Shown here: piece after piece, positions 35,287 through 46,219 of the stretch | How positions within the stretch are numbered: the first letter of the stretch is position 1 | Layout: every line of letters begins with the position of its first letter | Translations under genes and position numbers: made by a program | DNA from: an uncultured Clostridium sp. | GTDB lineage: Bacteria; Bacillota; Clostridia; Clostridiales; Clostridiaceae | Assembly (NCBI RefSeq): GCF_937920395.1 | Contig: NZ_CALEVF010000037.1 | Span: 1-64,000, forward strand | Reading direction: 5' to 3' | DNA length: 64,000 nt | Notes under the pieces: model-generated | Databases searched by the model: none | Told to the model about the DNA's origin: nothing | What the model saw: only the letters and a program-made list of their open reading frames with translations

Positions 35287-36382
35287 ATACGTTAAATCTA
35301 AAGTTTACTACATCACCATCTTGCATGATATAATCTTTTCCTTCAAGTCTATATTGTCCTTTTTCCTTAGCAGCAGCTTCGCTACCACATTCAACAAGCT
35401 TGTCATAGGAAACTATTTCTGCTCTTATAAAACCTCTTTCTATATCAGAATGGATTTTACCAGCCGCCGCAGGGGCTTTAGTTCCAATGTGTATAGTCCA
35501 AGCTCTTATTTCCTGAGGACCGGCAGTTAAGAAACTCATGAGTCCAAGTAATCTATAACTTGAATGAATAAGTTTATCAAGTCCGGTTTCATTAAGACCA
35601 TATTCCTTTAAAAGTTCCATTTTTTCATCATCATCTAAAGTAGATAATTCTTCTTCAAGGCTTGCACAAACTACAATTACCTCTGAATTTTCGTTTTTAG
35701 CAAATTCCTGAACTTTTTTAACCATATCATTTTCTGTGTTACCAGACATAAGATCATCTTCACTAATGTTTGCAGCATATAATACTGGTTTTGAAGTAAT
35801 TAGGAAAAGACTGTTTACAAAAATAGTTTCTTCTTCGGTAAACTCAAGAGTCCTTGCTGGAAGATTTGCTTCAAGGTGCTCTTTTATTCTTTCCATAAGA
35901 TCATATTCCATTTTTGCTGTTTTATCGCCAGAACGAACAAGTTTTTGTGATCTTTCGAGTCGCCTTTCTAATACGTCAAGATCAGAAAAAATAAGTTCTA
36001 AGTTAATAGTGTCTATATCTCGAAGTGGATCAACAGTGCCATCTACATGTATGATATTTTCATCTACAAAACATCTTACAACATGAACAATAGATGCAAC
36101 TTCTCTTATGTGAGATAGAAATTTATTACCTAAACCTTCTCCTTTACTTGCTCCCTTTACGAGGCCGGCAATGTCATAAAATTCGATTGCTGTGTGAATT
36201 ATTTTTTTACTATCATAAATACCTTGTAGTACATCTAATCTTTTATCTGGAACGCTTACAACACCTACGTTTGGCTCTATAGTACAAAATGGATAGTTAG
36301 CAGATTCCGCGCCTGCCTTTGTTATTGCATTAAACAATGTGCTTTTTCCTACATTTGGTAAACCTACAATTCCTAGCTTCAT
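35285..36382 (-). CDS. ychF: Ribosome-associated GTPase/ATPase YchF
   Basis: OBG-family P-loop protein that prefers ATP in studied members, binds ribosomes and affects stress responses; 365 residues. GLPNVGKS is at residues 7-14, followed by YPFCTIEPNVGVV and DIAGLVKGASKGEGLGNKFL. The C-terminal TGS domain contains IHSDIERGFIRAE. I start at the ATG at 36382, giving the family's invariant MKLGIVGLPNVGKS; an ATG four codons upstream touches the AAAGGA site directly and is less likely. Confidence 0.96.
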   Translation of the reverse strand: MKLGIVGLPNVGKSTLFNAITKAGAESANYPFCTIEPNVGVVSVPDKRLDVLQGIYDSKKIIHTAIEFYDIAGLVKGASKGEGLGNKFLSHIREVASIVHVVRCFVDENIIHVDGTVDPLRDIDTINLELIFSDLDVLERRLERSQKLVRSGDKTAKMEYDLMERIKEHLEANLPARTLEFTEEETIFVNSLFLITSKPVLYAANISEDDLMSGNTENDMVKKVQEFAKNENSEVIVVCASLEEELSTLDDDEKMELLKEYGLNETGLDKLIHSSYRLLGLMSFLTAGPQEIRAWTIHIGTKAPAAAGKIHSDIERGFIRAEIVSYDKLVECGSEAAAKEKGQYRLEGKDYIMQDGDVVNFRFNV

Positions 36383-36560
36383 ATATATGTACATTCCTTT
36401 CTTACGTTTAATATTATTAAGTTCTTATAAATTATACTCTAGATATTATTCTATTTCAAGCTAATGCATTTCAAGAAGTAAATTTAAAAAATTTTTAATT
36501 TTTTAATAATGATGTAAAATAAAAAGGAATTTTCGTTTTTCTATAGAATATTACTTAATA

Positions 36561-36600
36561 GTGGTTTAAAATGGTTTAAAGTGGTTGAAAGTGGAGTAAT
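36561..36600 (+). promoter_or_regulatory. MraZ operator: four 10-bp direct repeats
   Basis: GTGGTTTAAA, ATGGTTTAAA, GTGGTTGAAA and GTGGAGTAAT follow one another without gaps, ending 21 bases before mraZ. Tandem GTGG-type repeats at 10-bp spacing are the known MraZ binding site ahead of division and wall clusters, so this marks autoregulation of mraZ and the genes behind it. Confidence 0.85.
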
Positions 36601-36621
36601 AATATAAAGTGGGGGAATATT

Positions 36622-37050
36622 ATGTTTATTGGTGAGTATCAACATGCCATTGATAGTAAAAATAGAATGATTATTCCCACAAAATTTCGTGAAGGATTAG
36701 GTAGCGAATTTATATTAACCAAGGGCCTTGATGGATGCTTGTATATATACACAATGGACGAATGGAAGATAATGGAGGAAAAACTTAAAAAACTTCCATT
36801 AACTAGTAAGGATGCCAGAGCATTCGTGAGATTTTTTTTCTCAGGTGCAAATGAAATAACATGTGATAAGCAAGGAAGGGCCTTAATACCACAAAATTTA
36901 TGTGAATACGCTTCGATTAAAAAGGAAATAGTAAGTATAGGCGTATCAACTAGAATAGAAATATGGGCTAAAGACAAATGGGATGAATATAATGAGTCGG
37001 ATATTAATTTTGATGAGATTGCAGAAAAAATGAACGAATTAGGCTTATAA
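36622..37050 (+). CDS. mraZ: Transcriptional regulator MraZ
   Basis: A 142-residue DNA-binding protein with two AbrB-like halves; each has the D---R signature (first half [15 protein letters not shown], second half [13 protein letters not shown]). It binds the repeats just upstream and controls the division and wall cluster. GGGGGA precedes the ATG. rsmH follows 12 bases after the stop. Confidence 0.97.
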   Translation: MFIGEYQHAIDSKNRMIIPTKFREGLGSEFILTKGLDGCLYIYTMDEWKIMEEKLKKLPLTSKDARAFVRFFFSGANEITCDKQGRALIPQNLCEYASIKKEIVSIGVSTRIEIWAKDKWDEYNESDINFDEIAEKMNELGL

Positions 37051-37062
37051 AAGGAGATAAAA

Positions 37063-37995
37063 ATGGAGTTTAAGCACATATCAGTTTTATTAAATGAATG
37101 TATTGAAGCACTTGATATAAAGGAAGATGGAATTTATGTGGATTGTACACTAGGAGGTGCAGGTCATTCACTTGAAATTTTAAAAAAATTATCAGCTAAA
37201 GGAAGGCTTATTGGAATTGATCAAGACGAGGATGCATTAAAGGCAGCAAAGGAAAAGATTAAGGAATTTAACAACGTTACATATGTACATGATAATTTTT
37301 ACAATATAAAGGCGATACTAGACAAACTAGAAATTGAAAAAGTTGATGGAATTTTTATGGATTTAGGAGTTTCGTCATATCAATTAGATAATACAGAACG
37401 TGGATTTAGTTATATGAGAGATGCAAAACTTGATATGAGAATGGATAGAAGTCGCGGAATAACAGCTTTTGACGTTGTAAATAATTATGAAGAAGAGCAA
37501 ATAGCCGATGTTTTAAGAAATTATGGTGAAGAAAAATTTTCTAAAAGAATTGCTAATTTCATAGTGGATAGAAGAAAAGACAAACCAATTGAAACAACGC
37601 TTGAACTTGTGAATGTTATAGATGCAGCTATCCCTGCAAAGTATAAGAGAGATGGAGGTCACCCTGCTAAAAGAACTTTTCAAGGCATAAGAATTGAAGT
37701 TAATGGGGAACTTAAAATACTTGACAAGGCAATAGAGGACGGAGTAGATAGACTAAATAGTGGTGGAAGAATGGCGATTATTACATTCCAGTCACTTGAG
37801 GATAGAATTGTTAAAGTTAAATTTAAAAACCTAGAGGATCCATGTAAATGTCCAAAAGAGTTACCTATGTGTGTGTGTGGTAAAACACCAATCGTAAAGC
37901 TTATTAGTAGAAAACCTATAAGGGCAACAGAGGAAGAACTAGAGATAAATAGTAGAAGTAGAAGTGCAAAACTAAGAGTTGCAGAAAAGATTTAG
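37063..37995 (+). CDS. rsmH: 16S rRNA m4C1402 methyltransferase RsmH (MraW)
   Basis: SAM-dependent enzyme that methylates N4 of cytidine 1402 in the decoding centre; 310 residues. SAM motif [33 protein letters not shown] and the C-terminal [14 protein letters not shown] are all present. A Cys-containing loop ([14 protein letters not shown]) is normal for the family. AAGGAG precedes the ATG. Confidence 0.97.
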   Translation: MEFKHISVLLNECIEALDIKEDGIYVDCTLGGAGHSLEILKKLSAKGRLIGIDQDEDALKAAKEKIKEFNNVTYVHDNFYNIKAILDKLEIEKVDGIFMDLGVSSYQLDNTERGFSYMRDAKLDMRMDRSRGITAFDVVNNYEEEQIADVLRNYGEEKFSKRIANFIVDRRKDKPIETTLELVNVIDAAIPAKYKRDGGHPAKRTFQGIRIEVNGELKILDKAIEDGVDRLNSGGRMAIITFQSLEDRIVKVKFKNLEDPCKCPKELPMCVCGKTPIVKLISRKPIRATEEELEINSRSRSAKLRVAEKI

Positions 37996-38022
37996 TTCTA
38001 AATTGTGGATGGGGTGAATAAA

Positions 38023-38490
38023 GTGATAGTAGCAAAAAAAGAGTTTGAGGTATATGGAAATACAGTTTTAGAACCACAAGAATATGAAGAGTTAGAGAAG
38101 TCAAGAAAACAAGCTAATCAAAGTAAAAGACAAAATGATATTAAAAAGAAAAAAGGAATTCTTACAAATATACTTATAGGATTTGTTATTGGAATGGTTG
38201 TTATAGCAAGGTACTGCATGATTTACTCTTATCAACAAGCGAGTTCTAAAGCTAAAGCTCAGATAGAAGTATTAAGTAAAGAAAATGATGCGTATCAGGT
38301 AGATCTAATAAAGTTTAAAAATATAAGCTATATTGAGAAAACAGCCACAACAAAACTTCATATGGTTAAACCCAGTGCCAGTGACATAAAATATTTTAAT
38401 TTGAGTAAAAACAATTTAGGTACGAATGATAATTCTAAAATTAGGATAAGTAATACAGTAGTAAATAAAATAAAAAATGTTATGTTTTAA
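38023..38490 (+). CDS. ftsL: FtsL-like cell division protein
   Basis: About 155 residues from the GTG at 38023, which lies 8 bases after ATGGGG; the GTG at 38005 precedes that site. A basic cytoplasmic N-terminus (SKRQNDIKKKKG) is followed by one membrane helix (ILIGFVIGMVVIARYCMIYS) and a short coiled coil, then the leucine-poor tail ending TATTKLHMVKPSASDIKYFN. This build and the position between rsmH and the PBP gene identify it as the FtsL/divisome protein despite low sequence conservation. Confidence 0.8.
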   Translation: MIVAKKEFEVYGNTVLEPQEYEELEKSRKQANQSKRQNDIKKKKGILTNILIGFVIGMVVIARYCMIYSYQQASSKAKAQIEVLSKENDAYQVDLIKFKNISYIEKTATTKLHMVKPSASDIKYFNLSKNNLGTNDNSKIRISNTVVNKIKNVMF

Positions 38491-38531
38491 ATAATAATTA
38501 ATGCCCAGCAATGTATCAGGGGGGAAATAAG

Positions 38532-40727
38532 TTGGCAAGAGGAGAGTATAGGGACAAGGTGGTAGTTAAACGCAGAATGTTAATTGTCTTTTTCATACTT
38601 TTTATTTTGCTTTTTCTATTAATTAGTAGGTTAAGCTACGTAATGATAGTTAAGGGATCAGATTACAAAGAAAAAGCAATTCAACAGTGGACAAGTGATG
38701 TTCGAATTTCACCAAAGAGGGGACGGATTCTAGATAGAAATGGAAAAGAGCTAGCTATAAGTGCAAATGTTTTTAGAGTAGATTTAGATCTTAATGCATT
38801 AAGAGAAACTACAAAGAAAAATAGCTTAAGTATGAAAACTATTGCACCAGAACTAGCTACAATCCTTGAAATGAAATCTAGTGACGTTTTATCAACTTTG
38901 ACTAAGACAAATTCAAAAGGTAAAGCTATTGGATCAGCAATTTTGAAGAGAAGAATAGAAAAAGCTACAGCTGATAAAATAAGTGATTATTCGAAAAAGC
39001 ATAATCTACGAGGAATTGTTATTACAGGTGACACTAAAAGGTATTATCCAAATGATAATTTCTTATCAAGTGTTTTAGGACATACAAATTCTGATGGTAA
39101 TGGTTTAACAGGAGTTGAACTTTATTACAATAAATTTCTATCAGGGATACCTGGCATGAAAATTTCAGAAACAGATAGAAAAAGTGAAGAAGTACCTTAT
39201 ACTATATCGGATTATACAAAACCCATAAATGGTAAAGATGTAGTGCTTACTGTTGATGAGATGATTCAGTATTTTTGCGAAAAAGCTGCATCACAAGCTA
39301 TGATTGATAATAAAGCAAAAGCAGTTAGTATAATTGTTATGAATCCTAAAAACGGGGAAATATTAGGTATGGCTAATAAACCGGATTATAACCCTAATGA
39401 TCCTTGGGATCTTAGCAAAAGTTATGACGAAAACCAAAAGGCATGGAGAAATAGGGCTGTTAGTGACATTTTTGAGCCAGGGTCTATTTTTAAAGTGTTT
39501 ACAGCTACAGCTGCAATGGAAGAAAAGTTAGTTAAGGAAGATGATAAATTTTTCTGCTCTGGTAGCACAGTAGTTGCAGGAAGAAGAATCAAGTGTTGGA
39601 AAACTACAGGACATGGAGCTGAAAACTTTGTGGATATATTAAAAAACTCTTGTAATGTTGGATTTATGGAGCTAGGTCGTAGACTAGGACCTGAAAAATT
39701 AAATAAGTACATTTATTTGTTTGGGTTTGGTAAAAAAACTGGTATAGATGTTAATGGTGAAGCTTCAGGAATAATTAGAAAGACTAAAGACATGACTGCT
39801 CAAGATGTAGCAACAACATCATTTGGTCAAAGTAACGCTATATCTTGCATACAATATTTAACTGGCTTTAATGCTATTGCAAATGGCGGCAAGCTTATAA
39901 CTCCTCATATCATGAAAGAGATAGTTGATTATGGTGATACAAATACTAAAAAAGTTTTAAAAACTTATTCGAATTATAATACGAGAAAGATAATTGATAC
40001 AGCAGTTGCAAAAAAACTTAGGTCTTATCTTGAACAAGTTGTTGAAAGCGGTGGTGGTAAGAAGGCATTTATCGCAGGCTACCATATCGCAGGAAAAACA
40101 GGAACTGCTCAAAAGATTAGTACAACAGGTCCAGGTTATGCATCGCAAAAATATGTTTCATCATTTGCAGGAATGGCTCCGGCGGATGACCCTAAGATAA
40201 CTATACTTGTTAATATAGATGAACCAGATCCTTCTAATTATTATGGTGGTCAGATTGCAACTGTTGTTGGAAAACAGGTATTTAACGATATATTTAATTA
40301 TTTATCATTAAAATCTGATGCAACTAGTGAAGAGGTCGGCAAAAGTTTATTAAAGGATATTATCGTACCTGAGGTAAGAGGCCTTAAAACAGCAGATGCG
40401 CAAAAGATACTAAAAGATAATAATTTAAGGATAAAATCAAGTCCAGCTGAAGGTACAGTTACGGATATGACTCCAAAACCTGGTGTTACTGTTAAAGAGG
40501 GAACTGAAATTATCTTGCATACAGGTAAGGTACAAAATGAGAATAATATGGTTGTGGTTCCAAGTATTATAGGGAGTAGTTCACAAAGGGCTAGCAAACT
40601 ACTAAGTAAACTTGGTCTAAATGTTAAATTTACTGGAAGTGGAATAGTCACAGACCAAAGTGACGATGGTAAAGTTGTGAAAAAAGGAACTATAATTACT
40701 GCAGATCTAGATATTATGGCTGATTAG
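38532..40727 (+). CDS. spoVD: PASTA-domain transpeptidase (SpoVD / FtsI class B PBP)
   Basis: Class B penicillin-binding protein that cross-links septal or spore-cortex peptidoglycan; 731 residues from a TTG at 38532, supported by AGGGGGG upstream. One N-terminal membrane helix is followed by the dimerisation domain and the transpeptidase: active Ser318 in EPGSIFK, SCN in LKNSCNVGF, and KTGTA starting at Lys522. Two PASTA repeats close the protein (from DIIVPEVRGLKTADAQKIL and from NMVVVPSIIGSSSQRASKLL). Only one such PBP lies in the cluster, so it may serve both division and sporulation; the two labels cannot be separated by sequence alone. Confidence 0.93.
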   Translation: MARGEYRDKVVVKRRMLIVFFILFILLFLLISRLSYVMIVKGSDYKEKAIQQWTSDVRISPKRGRILDRNGKELAISANVFRVDLDLNALRETTKKNSLSMKTIAPELATILEMKSSDVLSTLTKTNSKGKAIGSAILKRRIEKATADKISDYSKKHNLRGIVITGDTKRYYPNDNFLSSVLGHTNSDGNGLTGVELYYNKFLSGIPGMKISETDRKSEEVPYTISDYTKPINGKDVVLTVDEMIQYFCEKAASQAMIDNKAKAVSIIVMNPKNGEILGMANKPDYNPNDPWDLSKSYDENQKAWRNRAVSDIFEPGSIFKVFTATAAMEEKLVKEDDKFFCSGSTVVAGRRIKCWKTTGHGAENFVDILKNSCNVGFMELGRRLGPEKLNKYIYLFGFGKKTGIDVNGEASGIIRKTKDMTAQDVATTSFGQSNAISCIQYLTGFNAIANGGKLITPHIMKEIVDYGDTNTKKVLKTYSNYNTRKIIDTAVAKKLRSYLEQVVESGGGKKAFIAGYHIAGKTGTAQKISTTGPGYASQKYVSSFAGMAPADDPKITILVNIDEPDPSNYYGGQIATVVGKQVFNDIFNYLSLKSDATSEEVGKSLLKDIIVPEVRGLKTADAQKILKDNNLRIKSSPAEGTVTDMTPKPGVTVKEGTEIILHTGKVQNENNMVVVPSIIGSSSQRASKLLSKLGLNVKFTGSGIVTDQSDDGKVVKKGTIITADLDIMAD

Positions 40728-40846
40728 TTAAATCATCTCCTGGGTCGCTGCAACATCTCTGAAAGAGATGAATTAACGACTTCAGAAGGAGATTTAAACT
40801 AGCTTTTATAGAAATTAAAAACTTTCCTTCTGAAATGTCGTTAAAT
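40728..40846 (+). repeat. Structured dispersed repeat, copy 1
   Basis: The element starts one base after the spoVD stop codon. It contains TTAAATCATCTCCTG (40728-40742), TTAACGACTTCAGAAGGAGA (from 40773) and TCCTTCTGAAATGTCGTTAA (40825-40844). The last two form an 18-bp stem with a 2-base bulge, while the first can pair with AGGAGATTTAA (40787-40797); both pairings use the same AGGA, so they compete. This copy also has an extra hairpin CATCTCT-GAA-AGAGATG (40754-40770) that copy 2 lacks. Copy 2 lies at 52712-52812. No open frame or T run. Confidence 0.85.
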
Positions 40847-40867
40847 ATAGTGTATAATTATAAATTA

Positions 40868-40931
40868 ACATGTGGAAAACAAAAACCGACAGGATTCAGT
40901 ATTTCTGAACTGTCGGATTTGCCATGTTAGA
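40868..40931. other. Hairpin region upstream of murE
   Basis: CCGACAGGATTCAG (40886-40899) pairs with CTGAACTGTCGG (40905-40916, one bulge), and AACATG..GG (from 40868) can pair with CC-ATGTT (to 40929) around it. On the minus strand the hairpin is followed by TTTTTGTTTT, so it looks like a terminator for minus-strand transcription, although no minus-strand gene lies to its right. On the plus strand it would sit in the murE leader. A possible promoter, CTGAAA-17-TATAAT (40830-40858), overlaps the end of the dispersed repeat. Confidence 0.5.
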
Positions 40932-41055
40932 GGGTAGAGTTATTTTTTTATGAAATTAACTTTATTTGTATATTATTTATAAAAGAGGTTAGTAATAAAA
41001 AGTATAATATATTTCTACTTAGTAGTATTATGTTATGACTTAAGGGAGCGATTGT

Positions 41056-42498
41056 ATGAAGTTAAGAAAAATAATGGAGAACATTAAATTCGATTTAATA
41101 AAGGGTGATATTGATACAGATATAAAAGAAATTCAATATGATTCAAGAAAGGTTAAAAAGGGTGATGTGTTTTTCGCTATAGAAGGATATAAGCTTGATG
41201 GACATAAATATATACAAAGTGCTATTAATAATGGTGCTATTGCAGTTGTATGTCAGAAAGAAATAGAAAATATAGATGCCATTGTGATCAATACTAAGGA
41301 TTCAAGAAAGGCATTGGCCATAAGTTCGTCAAATTATTACTCAAATCCAAGTCGTAACATGAAAATGATAGGGATAACTGGAACTAACGGAAAAACAACA
41401 TCAGCATTTATGATTAAAGCAATACTCGAGCAGAGTGGATATAAGGTTGGACTAATAGGTACTATAGCAAATTTTATAGGGACAAAGAAGATTCATACAG
41501 AGAGAACTACTCCGGAATCATTAGAGCTACATGGGCTTTTTAAAGAAATGGTAGATTCTAATGTTGATTATTGTGTAATGGAGGTGTCATCACATTCTTT
41601 AAGCTTAGATAGAGTATATGGTATAGAGTTTTGTGAAAGCATTTTTACAAATTTAACTCAAGATCATTTGGATTTTCATAAAACCTTTGAAAATTATTTT
41701 AATGCTAAATTAAAATTATTTAAGTTAAGCAAAGTATCAGTAATTAATATTGATGATGAATATGGTGTAAAAGCATATAATTCAATAAAAAATAGTAAAT
41801 TAAGCTTTGCATTAAACCATAAGGCAGATATTATGGCTACCAATATAAAAATGCATTCAAGGGGTAGTAAATTCACTTTAAAATACAAAGAAAATTCTTT
41901 TGATATGGAATTAAATATACCAGGAAATTATAATGTATATAATGCGCTTGGGTCTATAGCAGTTTGTTTAAATCAAGGAGTTGAGATACCTGTAATTCGA
42001 GAGGCACTACGAAAGGTACAAGTACTTGGACGATGTGAACTTGTTGAAAACAATCATAATTTGGGGTTTGAAATAATTTTAGATTATGCACATACACCTG
42101 ATGGTTTAGAAAACATTTTGGAAACTGTAAGGGAATTTACGAAAGGTAAACTTATAGCTGTTTATGGTTGTGGTGGGGATAGAGATAAAACAAAAAGACC
42201 AATAATGGGTAGAATAGGAACAAGTTTAAGTGATTTTTCATTTATAACTTCTGATAATCCAAGAACTGAAAACCCAATGGAAATCATTAAAGATGTAGTT
42301 CGCGGCATTGAAAAGAATAATTTTGAAATAATAGAGAATAGACGTGATGCTATAAAACGAGCAATAGAGAGCGCAACAATTGGTGATATAATTGTTATTG
42401 CAGGAAAAGGTCATGAAGATTATCAAATACTTAAAGATAAAACTATACATTTTGATGAGAGAGAAGTCATTTCAGAGATACTTAAGGAGAAATTATAA
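41056..42498 (+). CDS. murE: UDP-MurNAc-tripeptide synthetase MurE
   Basis: Adds the third stem-peptide residue in the cytoplasm; 480 residues. The ATP site is GTNGKTT at 109-115; the UDP-substrate residues and carbamylated Lys region (TTPESLELH) are present. Motif DNPR at 400-403 is the one linked to meso-diaminopimelate specificity, and dapF lies in the same window, so the wall is probably meso-DAP type. murF begins right after the stop codon. Confidence 0.96.
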   Translation: MKLRKIMENIKFDLIKGDIDTDIKEIQYDSRKVKKGDVFFAIEGYKLDGHKYIQSAINNGAIAVVCQKEIENIDAIVINTKDSRKALAISSSNYYSNPSRNMKMIGITGTNGKTTSAFMIKAILEQSGYKVGLIGTIANFIGTKKIHTERTTPESLELHGLFKEMVDSNVDYCVMEVSSHSLSLDRVYGIEFCESIFTNLTQDHLDFHKTFENYFNAKLKLFKLSKVSVINIDDEYGVKAYNSIKNSKLSFALNHKADIMATNIKMHSRGSKFTLKYKENSFDMELNIPGNYNVYNALGSIAVCLNQGVEIPVIREALRKVQVLGRCELVENNHNLGFEIILDYAHTPDGLENILETVREFTKGKLIAVYGCGGDRDKTKRPIMGRIGTSLSDFSFITSDNPRTENPMEIIKDVVRGIEKNNFEIIENRRDAIKRAIESATIGDIIVIAGKGHEDYQILKDKTIHFDEREVISEILKEKL

Positions 42499-43893
42499 AT
42501 GGAATATATTACAACAAATGAAATAATAGAGGCAGTTCATGGAGAATTAGTCTTGCAAGGTGAGAGTACTAAGCATAATAATGTATGTTTAGATACAAGA
42601 ATTATAAAAGATGACGATATTTTTATAGCAATAAAAGGTGAAAATTTTAATGCTAATGAGTATGCCTCCATTGCTAGTAAAAAAGGTGCTTCAATTTGTA
42701 TAATTGATGATATGAAATTCAAAAAGTCTGAGTTTAATAAGAAAACATCTGTTATTAAGGTAGCAGATACAAAAAAGGCACTTCTTATGCTTGCTAAATT
42801 TTACATAAACAAGCTAAATATAAAGGTAGTAGGAATTACTGGTTCTACAGGCAAGACATCTACAAAAGACTTAGTTGCAGCAGTTCTTAGTGCTAAGTTT
42901 AAAGTGTTTAAAACGTTAGGTAATTTTAATAATGAAATAGGATTGCCTATGATGATATTTAAGTTAGATAAAACTTATGATGTTGCTGTACTTGAAATGG
43001 GTATGAGTGACTTTTTCGAAATTCATAACTTGTGTGAAGTTGCTAAACCTGATATTGCTATTATTACTAACATTGGAATGTCTCATATTGAAAATCTTAA
43101 AACTCGAGAAAATATTTTAAAAGCTAAAATGGAAATAACAGATTTTTTTAGTGATGATGGTGTTCTAATTGTAAATTCAGATAATGATTTATTACAAGAT
43201 ATCATATCAAAATATAAACTTATAAAAACGGGGATTGATTCAGAGGCTGATTATACTGCATGTAATTTAAATGTCCTTGAAAAGAAAATAATATTTAACG
43301 TAATGGATGGAAAAAACTTAGTAGAAACTGCTATTGAGGTAAATATACCAGGACGTCATAACATCCTCAACTCAATGCTCGCTGTAGCATGTGCAAGAGT
43401 AATGAATATGAGTTATAAAGAAATAACGTTAGGGTTTAAAAAACTTGAAGCTACGTCTATGCGATTAAATATAACAAAAGGGAAAAAATTCACTATAATT
43501 AATGACTGTTATAATGCTAGTCCTGATTCAATGCTCGCTGCCATTGATGTCCTGGGAAATACTCGAGGCACAACGAAGATCGCGATTTTTGGCACTATGA
43601 GAGAACTGGGAGATAGTGCATATGATGGACATAAACAAGTTGGAGAATATGCCAAAAGCAAAGGGATTGATTTATTAATTACACTTGGTGAATTTAATGA
43701 TGCATATAAAGAAGGATTTAATGATATAGATAAATATAGAAGTTTTGAAACCTATAATGAAGTAGTTTCCTTTCTAGATAAAGTTCTAAAAAAAGACGAT
43801 GTTGTTTTGGTTAAAGCTTCAAGATATATGAAGTTTGAGAGTATAGTGGAGAAACTCGAAAATATTAATAATAAAGAGGTGATAGAAAAATGA
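42499..43893 (+). CDS. murF: UDP-MurNAc-tripeptide:D-Ala-D-Ala ligase MurF
   Basis: Adds D-Ala-D-Ala to complete the precursor pentapeptide; 464 residues. GSTGKTSTK forms the ATP loop; [13 protein letters not shown] and [15 protein letters not shown] follow, and [18 protein letters not shown] is the MurF-specific C-terminal signature. It directly abuts murE and overlaps mraY by 4 bases. Confidence 0.96.
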   Translation: MEYITTNEIIEAVHGELVLQGESTKHNNVCLDTRIIKDDDIFIAIKGENFNANEYASIASKKGASICIIDDMKFKKSEFNKKTSVIKVADTKKALLMLAKFYINKLNIKVVGITGSTGKTSTKDLVAAVLSAKFKVFKTLGNFNNEIGLPMMIFKLDKTYDVAVLEMGMSDFFEIHNLCEVAKPDIAIITNIGMSHIENLKTRENILKAKMEITDFFSDDGVLIVNSDNDLLQDIISKYKLIKTGIDSEADYTACNLNVLEKKIIFNVMDGKNLVETAIEVNIPGRHNILNSMLAVACARVMNMSYKEITLGFKKLEATSMRLNITKGKKFTIINDCYNASPDSMLAAIDVLGNTRGTTKIAIFGTMRELGDSAYDGHKQVGEYAKSKGIDLLITLGEFNDAYKEGFNDIDKYRSFETYNEVVSFLDKVLKKDDVVLVKASRYMKFESIVEKLENINNKEVIEK

Positions 43894-44843
43894 GTTTGAT
43901 TATTTATTCTGTAATAATTGCATTTTTATTATCAATTATACAAGGACCATTGATAATTCCACTTCTACATAAGCTTAAATTTGGTCAGAATATAAGGGCA
44001 GAAGGACCTAAAAGTCATCTTAAAAAAGCTGGAACACCTACTATGGGTGGCATAATATTTATAATTTCAACAATAATTACAATGTTATTAATTGTTAGAC
44101 ATACAAATGATGAAGCCATGATTGCATTATATTGTTTAATAGCTTTTGGAATAATAGGACTTATTGATGATTTTCTAAAGATAACACATAAAGAAAATGA
44201 AGGACTTAAATCTAAACAAAAGATGTTACTTATAGTGATAGTTGCAGGAATAATTGGCTATTACGCTTCAATTAGGTTAGGAACTGACATAACGATACCA
44301 TTTACTAGTAGAAGTGTGAATTTGGGAATTTGGTACGTACCTTTTATTATTATTTATTTTGCAGCAACTACTAATTCAGTTAATTTAACTGATGGGTTAG
44401 ATGGACTCGCAACTTCAGTTACGATAGTGGTTATGACATTTTTTGCTTTAGTTAGCAATATGCTGTTTCATCCTTCTCTTTCAATATTTTGTGCAGCACT
44501 TGCAGGTGCTCTATTAGGATTTTTAAAATACAATTCTTATAAAGCACAAATTTTTATGGGGGATATGGGATCTTTAGCACTTGGCGGAGCAGTAGCAGCC
44601 GTTGGCATGATACTAAAATCACCGTTCCTCGTTGTAATAGTAGGTGGAATATATGTAATGGAGGCACTCTCAGTTATTATTCAAGTTTCGGTATTTAAGG
44701 CTACAGGTAAGAGAGTATTTAAAATGTCCCCTATTCATCATCATTTTGAATTAAGTGGATGGCATGAGACTAAAGTTGTTGCAGTATTCTCCGTTGTAAC
44801 AGTAATTTTATGTTTAATCGGATTTTTATCATTTTCCTATTAG
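43890..44843 (+). CDS. mraY: Phospho-MurNAc-pentapeptide transferase MraY
   Basis: Ten-helix membrane enzyme that makes lipid I on undecaprenyl phosphate; 317 residues. Catalytic motifs are present: [35 protein letters not shown] and [12 protein letters not shown]. Translation is coupled to murF through ATGA. In many bacteria murD follows; here the SEDS gene follows directly. Confidence 0.97.
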   Translation: MSLIIYSVIIAFLLSIIQGPLIIPLLHKLKFGQNIRAEGPKSHLKKAGTPTMGGIIFIISTIITMLLIVRHTNDEAMIALYCLIAFGIIGLIDDFLKITHKENEGLKSKQKMLLIVIVAGIIGYYASIRLGTDITIPFTSRSVNLGIWYVPFIIIYFAATTNSVNLTDGLDGLATSVTIVVMTFFALVSNMLFHPSLSIFCAALAGALLGFLKYNSYKAQIFMGDMGSLALGGAVAAVGMILKSPFLVVIVGGIYVMEALSVIIQVSVFKATGKRVFKMSPIHHHFELSGWHETKVVAVFSVVTVILCLIGFLSFSY

Positions 44844-44863
44844 TGATGTAAGGAGGATATAAT

Positions 44864-45970
44864 ATGAAAAAGTATAATTCTAAAATGGGACAGATAGATT
44901 TTATATTATTTGCAACGATAATTGTTCTTGTGGCTATTGGAGTAGTAATGGTTTATAGTTCCAGTTCATATGTTGCGGCTTTTAAATATAATGATCCAGA
45001 GTATTTTTTGAAAAAGCAGCTTATGTGGGCAGTTGTTGGCTGTATTTTTATGGCTATAGCTATTAAAACTGATTATCACATTATAAAAAAATATACTGGA
45101 ATAATTATGGTGATTACGATAGCACTTTTAATTGTAGTTTTAGCTTTCCCGGCTATCAACGGTGCTAAAAGATGGATTCCATTAGGATTCGCATCTATTC
45201 AACCATCAGAAATCGCTAAATATACTGTGGTGCTATTTATGGCTAAAAGTTTAGAGAGAAAGGGAGAAAGAGTTAAAGAATTTCTTAAGGGTATATGTCC
45301 ATATTTATTAGTTTCAGGACTTTATGCAGGTTTGGTTTTGCTTGGATCAAACTTGAGTATTGCAGCTGTTATAATGATTGTTACTGTGATTATTTTATTT
45401 GCAGTAGGTGCAAAAATATCACATCTTTTAGCAATAGGTTCATCACTTGTTGCAGCAGTTGGTGCTTTAACGATTCTTGAACCATATAGATTGGCTAGAC
45501 TGATGAACTTTAGAAATCCTTTTGCTGATAGCCAAGGTAAGGGATATCAATTAGTTCAGTCACTTCTTGCACTGGGGTCAGGTGGCATTACTGGTGCAGG
45601 TATTGGCCAGTCAAGGCAAAAATGTTTATATATACCAGAGCCCCAAACAGATTTTATTTTTGCAATAATTGGTGAAGAATTGGGGTTAATCGGATGCGCG
45701 TTTATAATATTGTTATTTATAATTTTCGTATGGCGAGGTATTAAAACAGCAGTTACAGCTAAAGATATGTATGGAACTATCTTAGGTATTGGAATTACAT
45801 CAGTTGTAGCAATACAGGCAGTAATAAATATTGCTGTAGTTACAGGGTCAATGCCAGTAACTGGTGTTCCATTGCCATTTATAAGTTACGGTGGATCAGC
45901 TCTGGTTTTTAATATGTTTGCAGTTGGAGTACTTTTAAATATATCAAGGCAAACTTCAAGTAAAAGTTAG
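44864..45970 (+). CDS. spoVE: SEDS-family peptidoglycan polymerase FtsW/SpoVE
   Basis: Ten-helix glycosyltransferase that works with the class B PBP encoded at 38532; 368 residues. The signature FISYGGSALVFNMFAVGVLL and the conserved LGSNLSIAAVIM and FAIIGEELGLIG regions are present. Position between mraY and ftsQ matches FtsW/SpoVE rather than RodA. No murG follows. Confidence 0.93.
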   Translation: MKKYNSKMGQIDFILFATIIVLVAIGVVMVYSSSSYVAAFKYNDPEYFLKKQLMWAVVGCIFMAIAIKTDYHIIKKYTGIIMVITIALLIVVLAFPAINGAKRWIPLGFASIQPSEIAKYTVVLFMAKSLERKGERVKEFLKGICPYLLVSGLYAGLVLLGSNLSIAAVIMIVTVIILFAVGAKISHLLAIGSSLVAAVGALTILEPYRLARLMNFRNPFADSQGKGYQLVQSLLALGSGGITGAGIGQSRQKCLYIPEPQTDFIFAIIGEELGLIGCAFIILLFIIFVWRGIKTAVTAKDMYGTILGIGITSVVAIQAVINIAVVTGSMPVTGVPLPFISYGGSALVFNMFAVGVLLNISRQTSSKS

Positions 45971-46002
45971 AAGAGGCATGCGTAAATGCATTGCCTTTTC
46001 TA
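45969..46002 (+). terminator. Terminator after spoVE
   Basis: An imperfect hairpin GAGGCA-TGC with TGCA-TTGCCTTTTC is followed by a short T-rich end. It divides the wall cluster into at least two transcription units. Confidence 0.6.
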
Positions 46003-46219
46003 TGTTTAAAAGTAAACTAAATGAGAGCATTTTTAAATAAATACTATAAATAGGTTGAATTTCAGATGAAAATAGTTAACTTAAGTGTTATTATATATAT
46101 AGGACTAGTTTTAAATGATATTGTACAAATTAAATTTGAATCTATTTTGCAATATACAAATTTTATTGGTGTGTATTAATATATAATTTGTAAATTTGTT
46201 AAGGAATGCGAGGAAGTGA

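Noticed and set aside
35321..36282. Plus-strand frames across the ychF gene
   Set aside because: The minus-strand protein carries all YchF motifs without a break; these frames have no ribosome binding site or recognisable content.
40861..41055. T-box or other known riboswitch before murE
   Set aside because: No T-box consensus or specifier hairpin is visible, and the hairpin lacks a plus-strand terminator tail. Only a simple hairpin can be supported.
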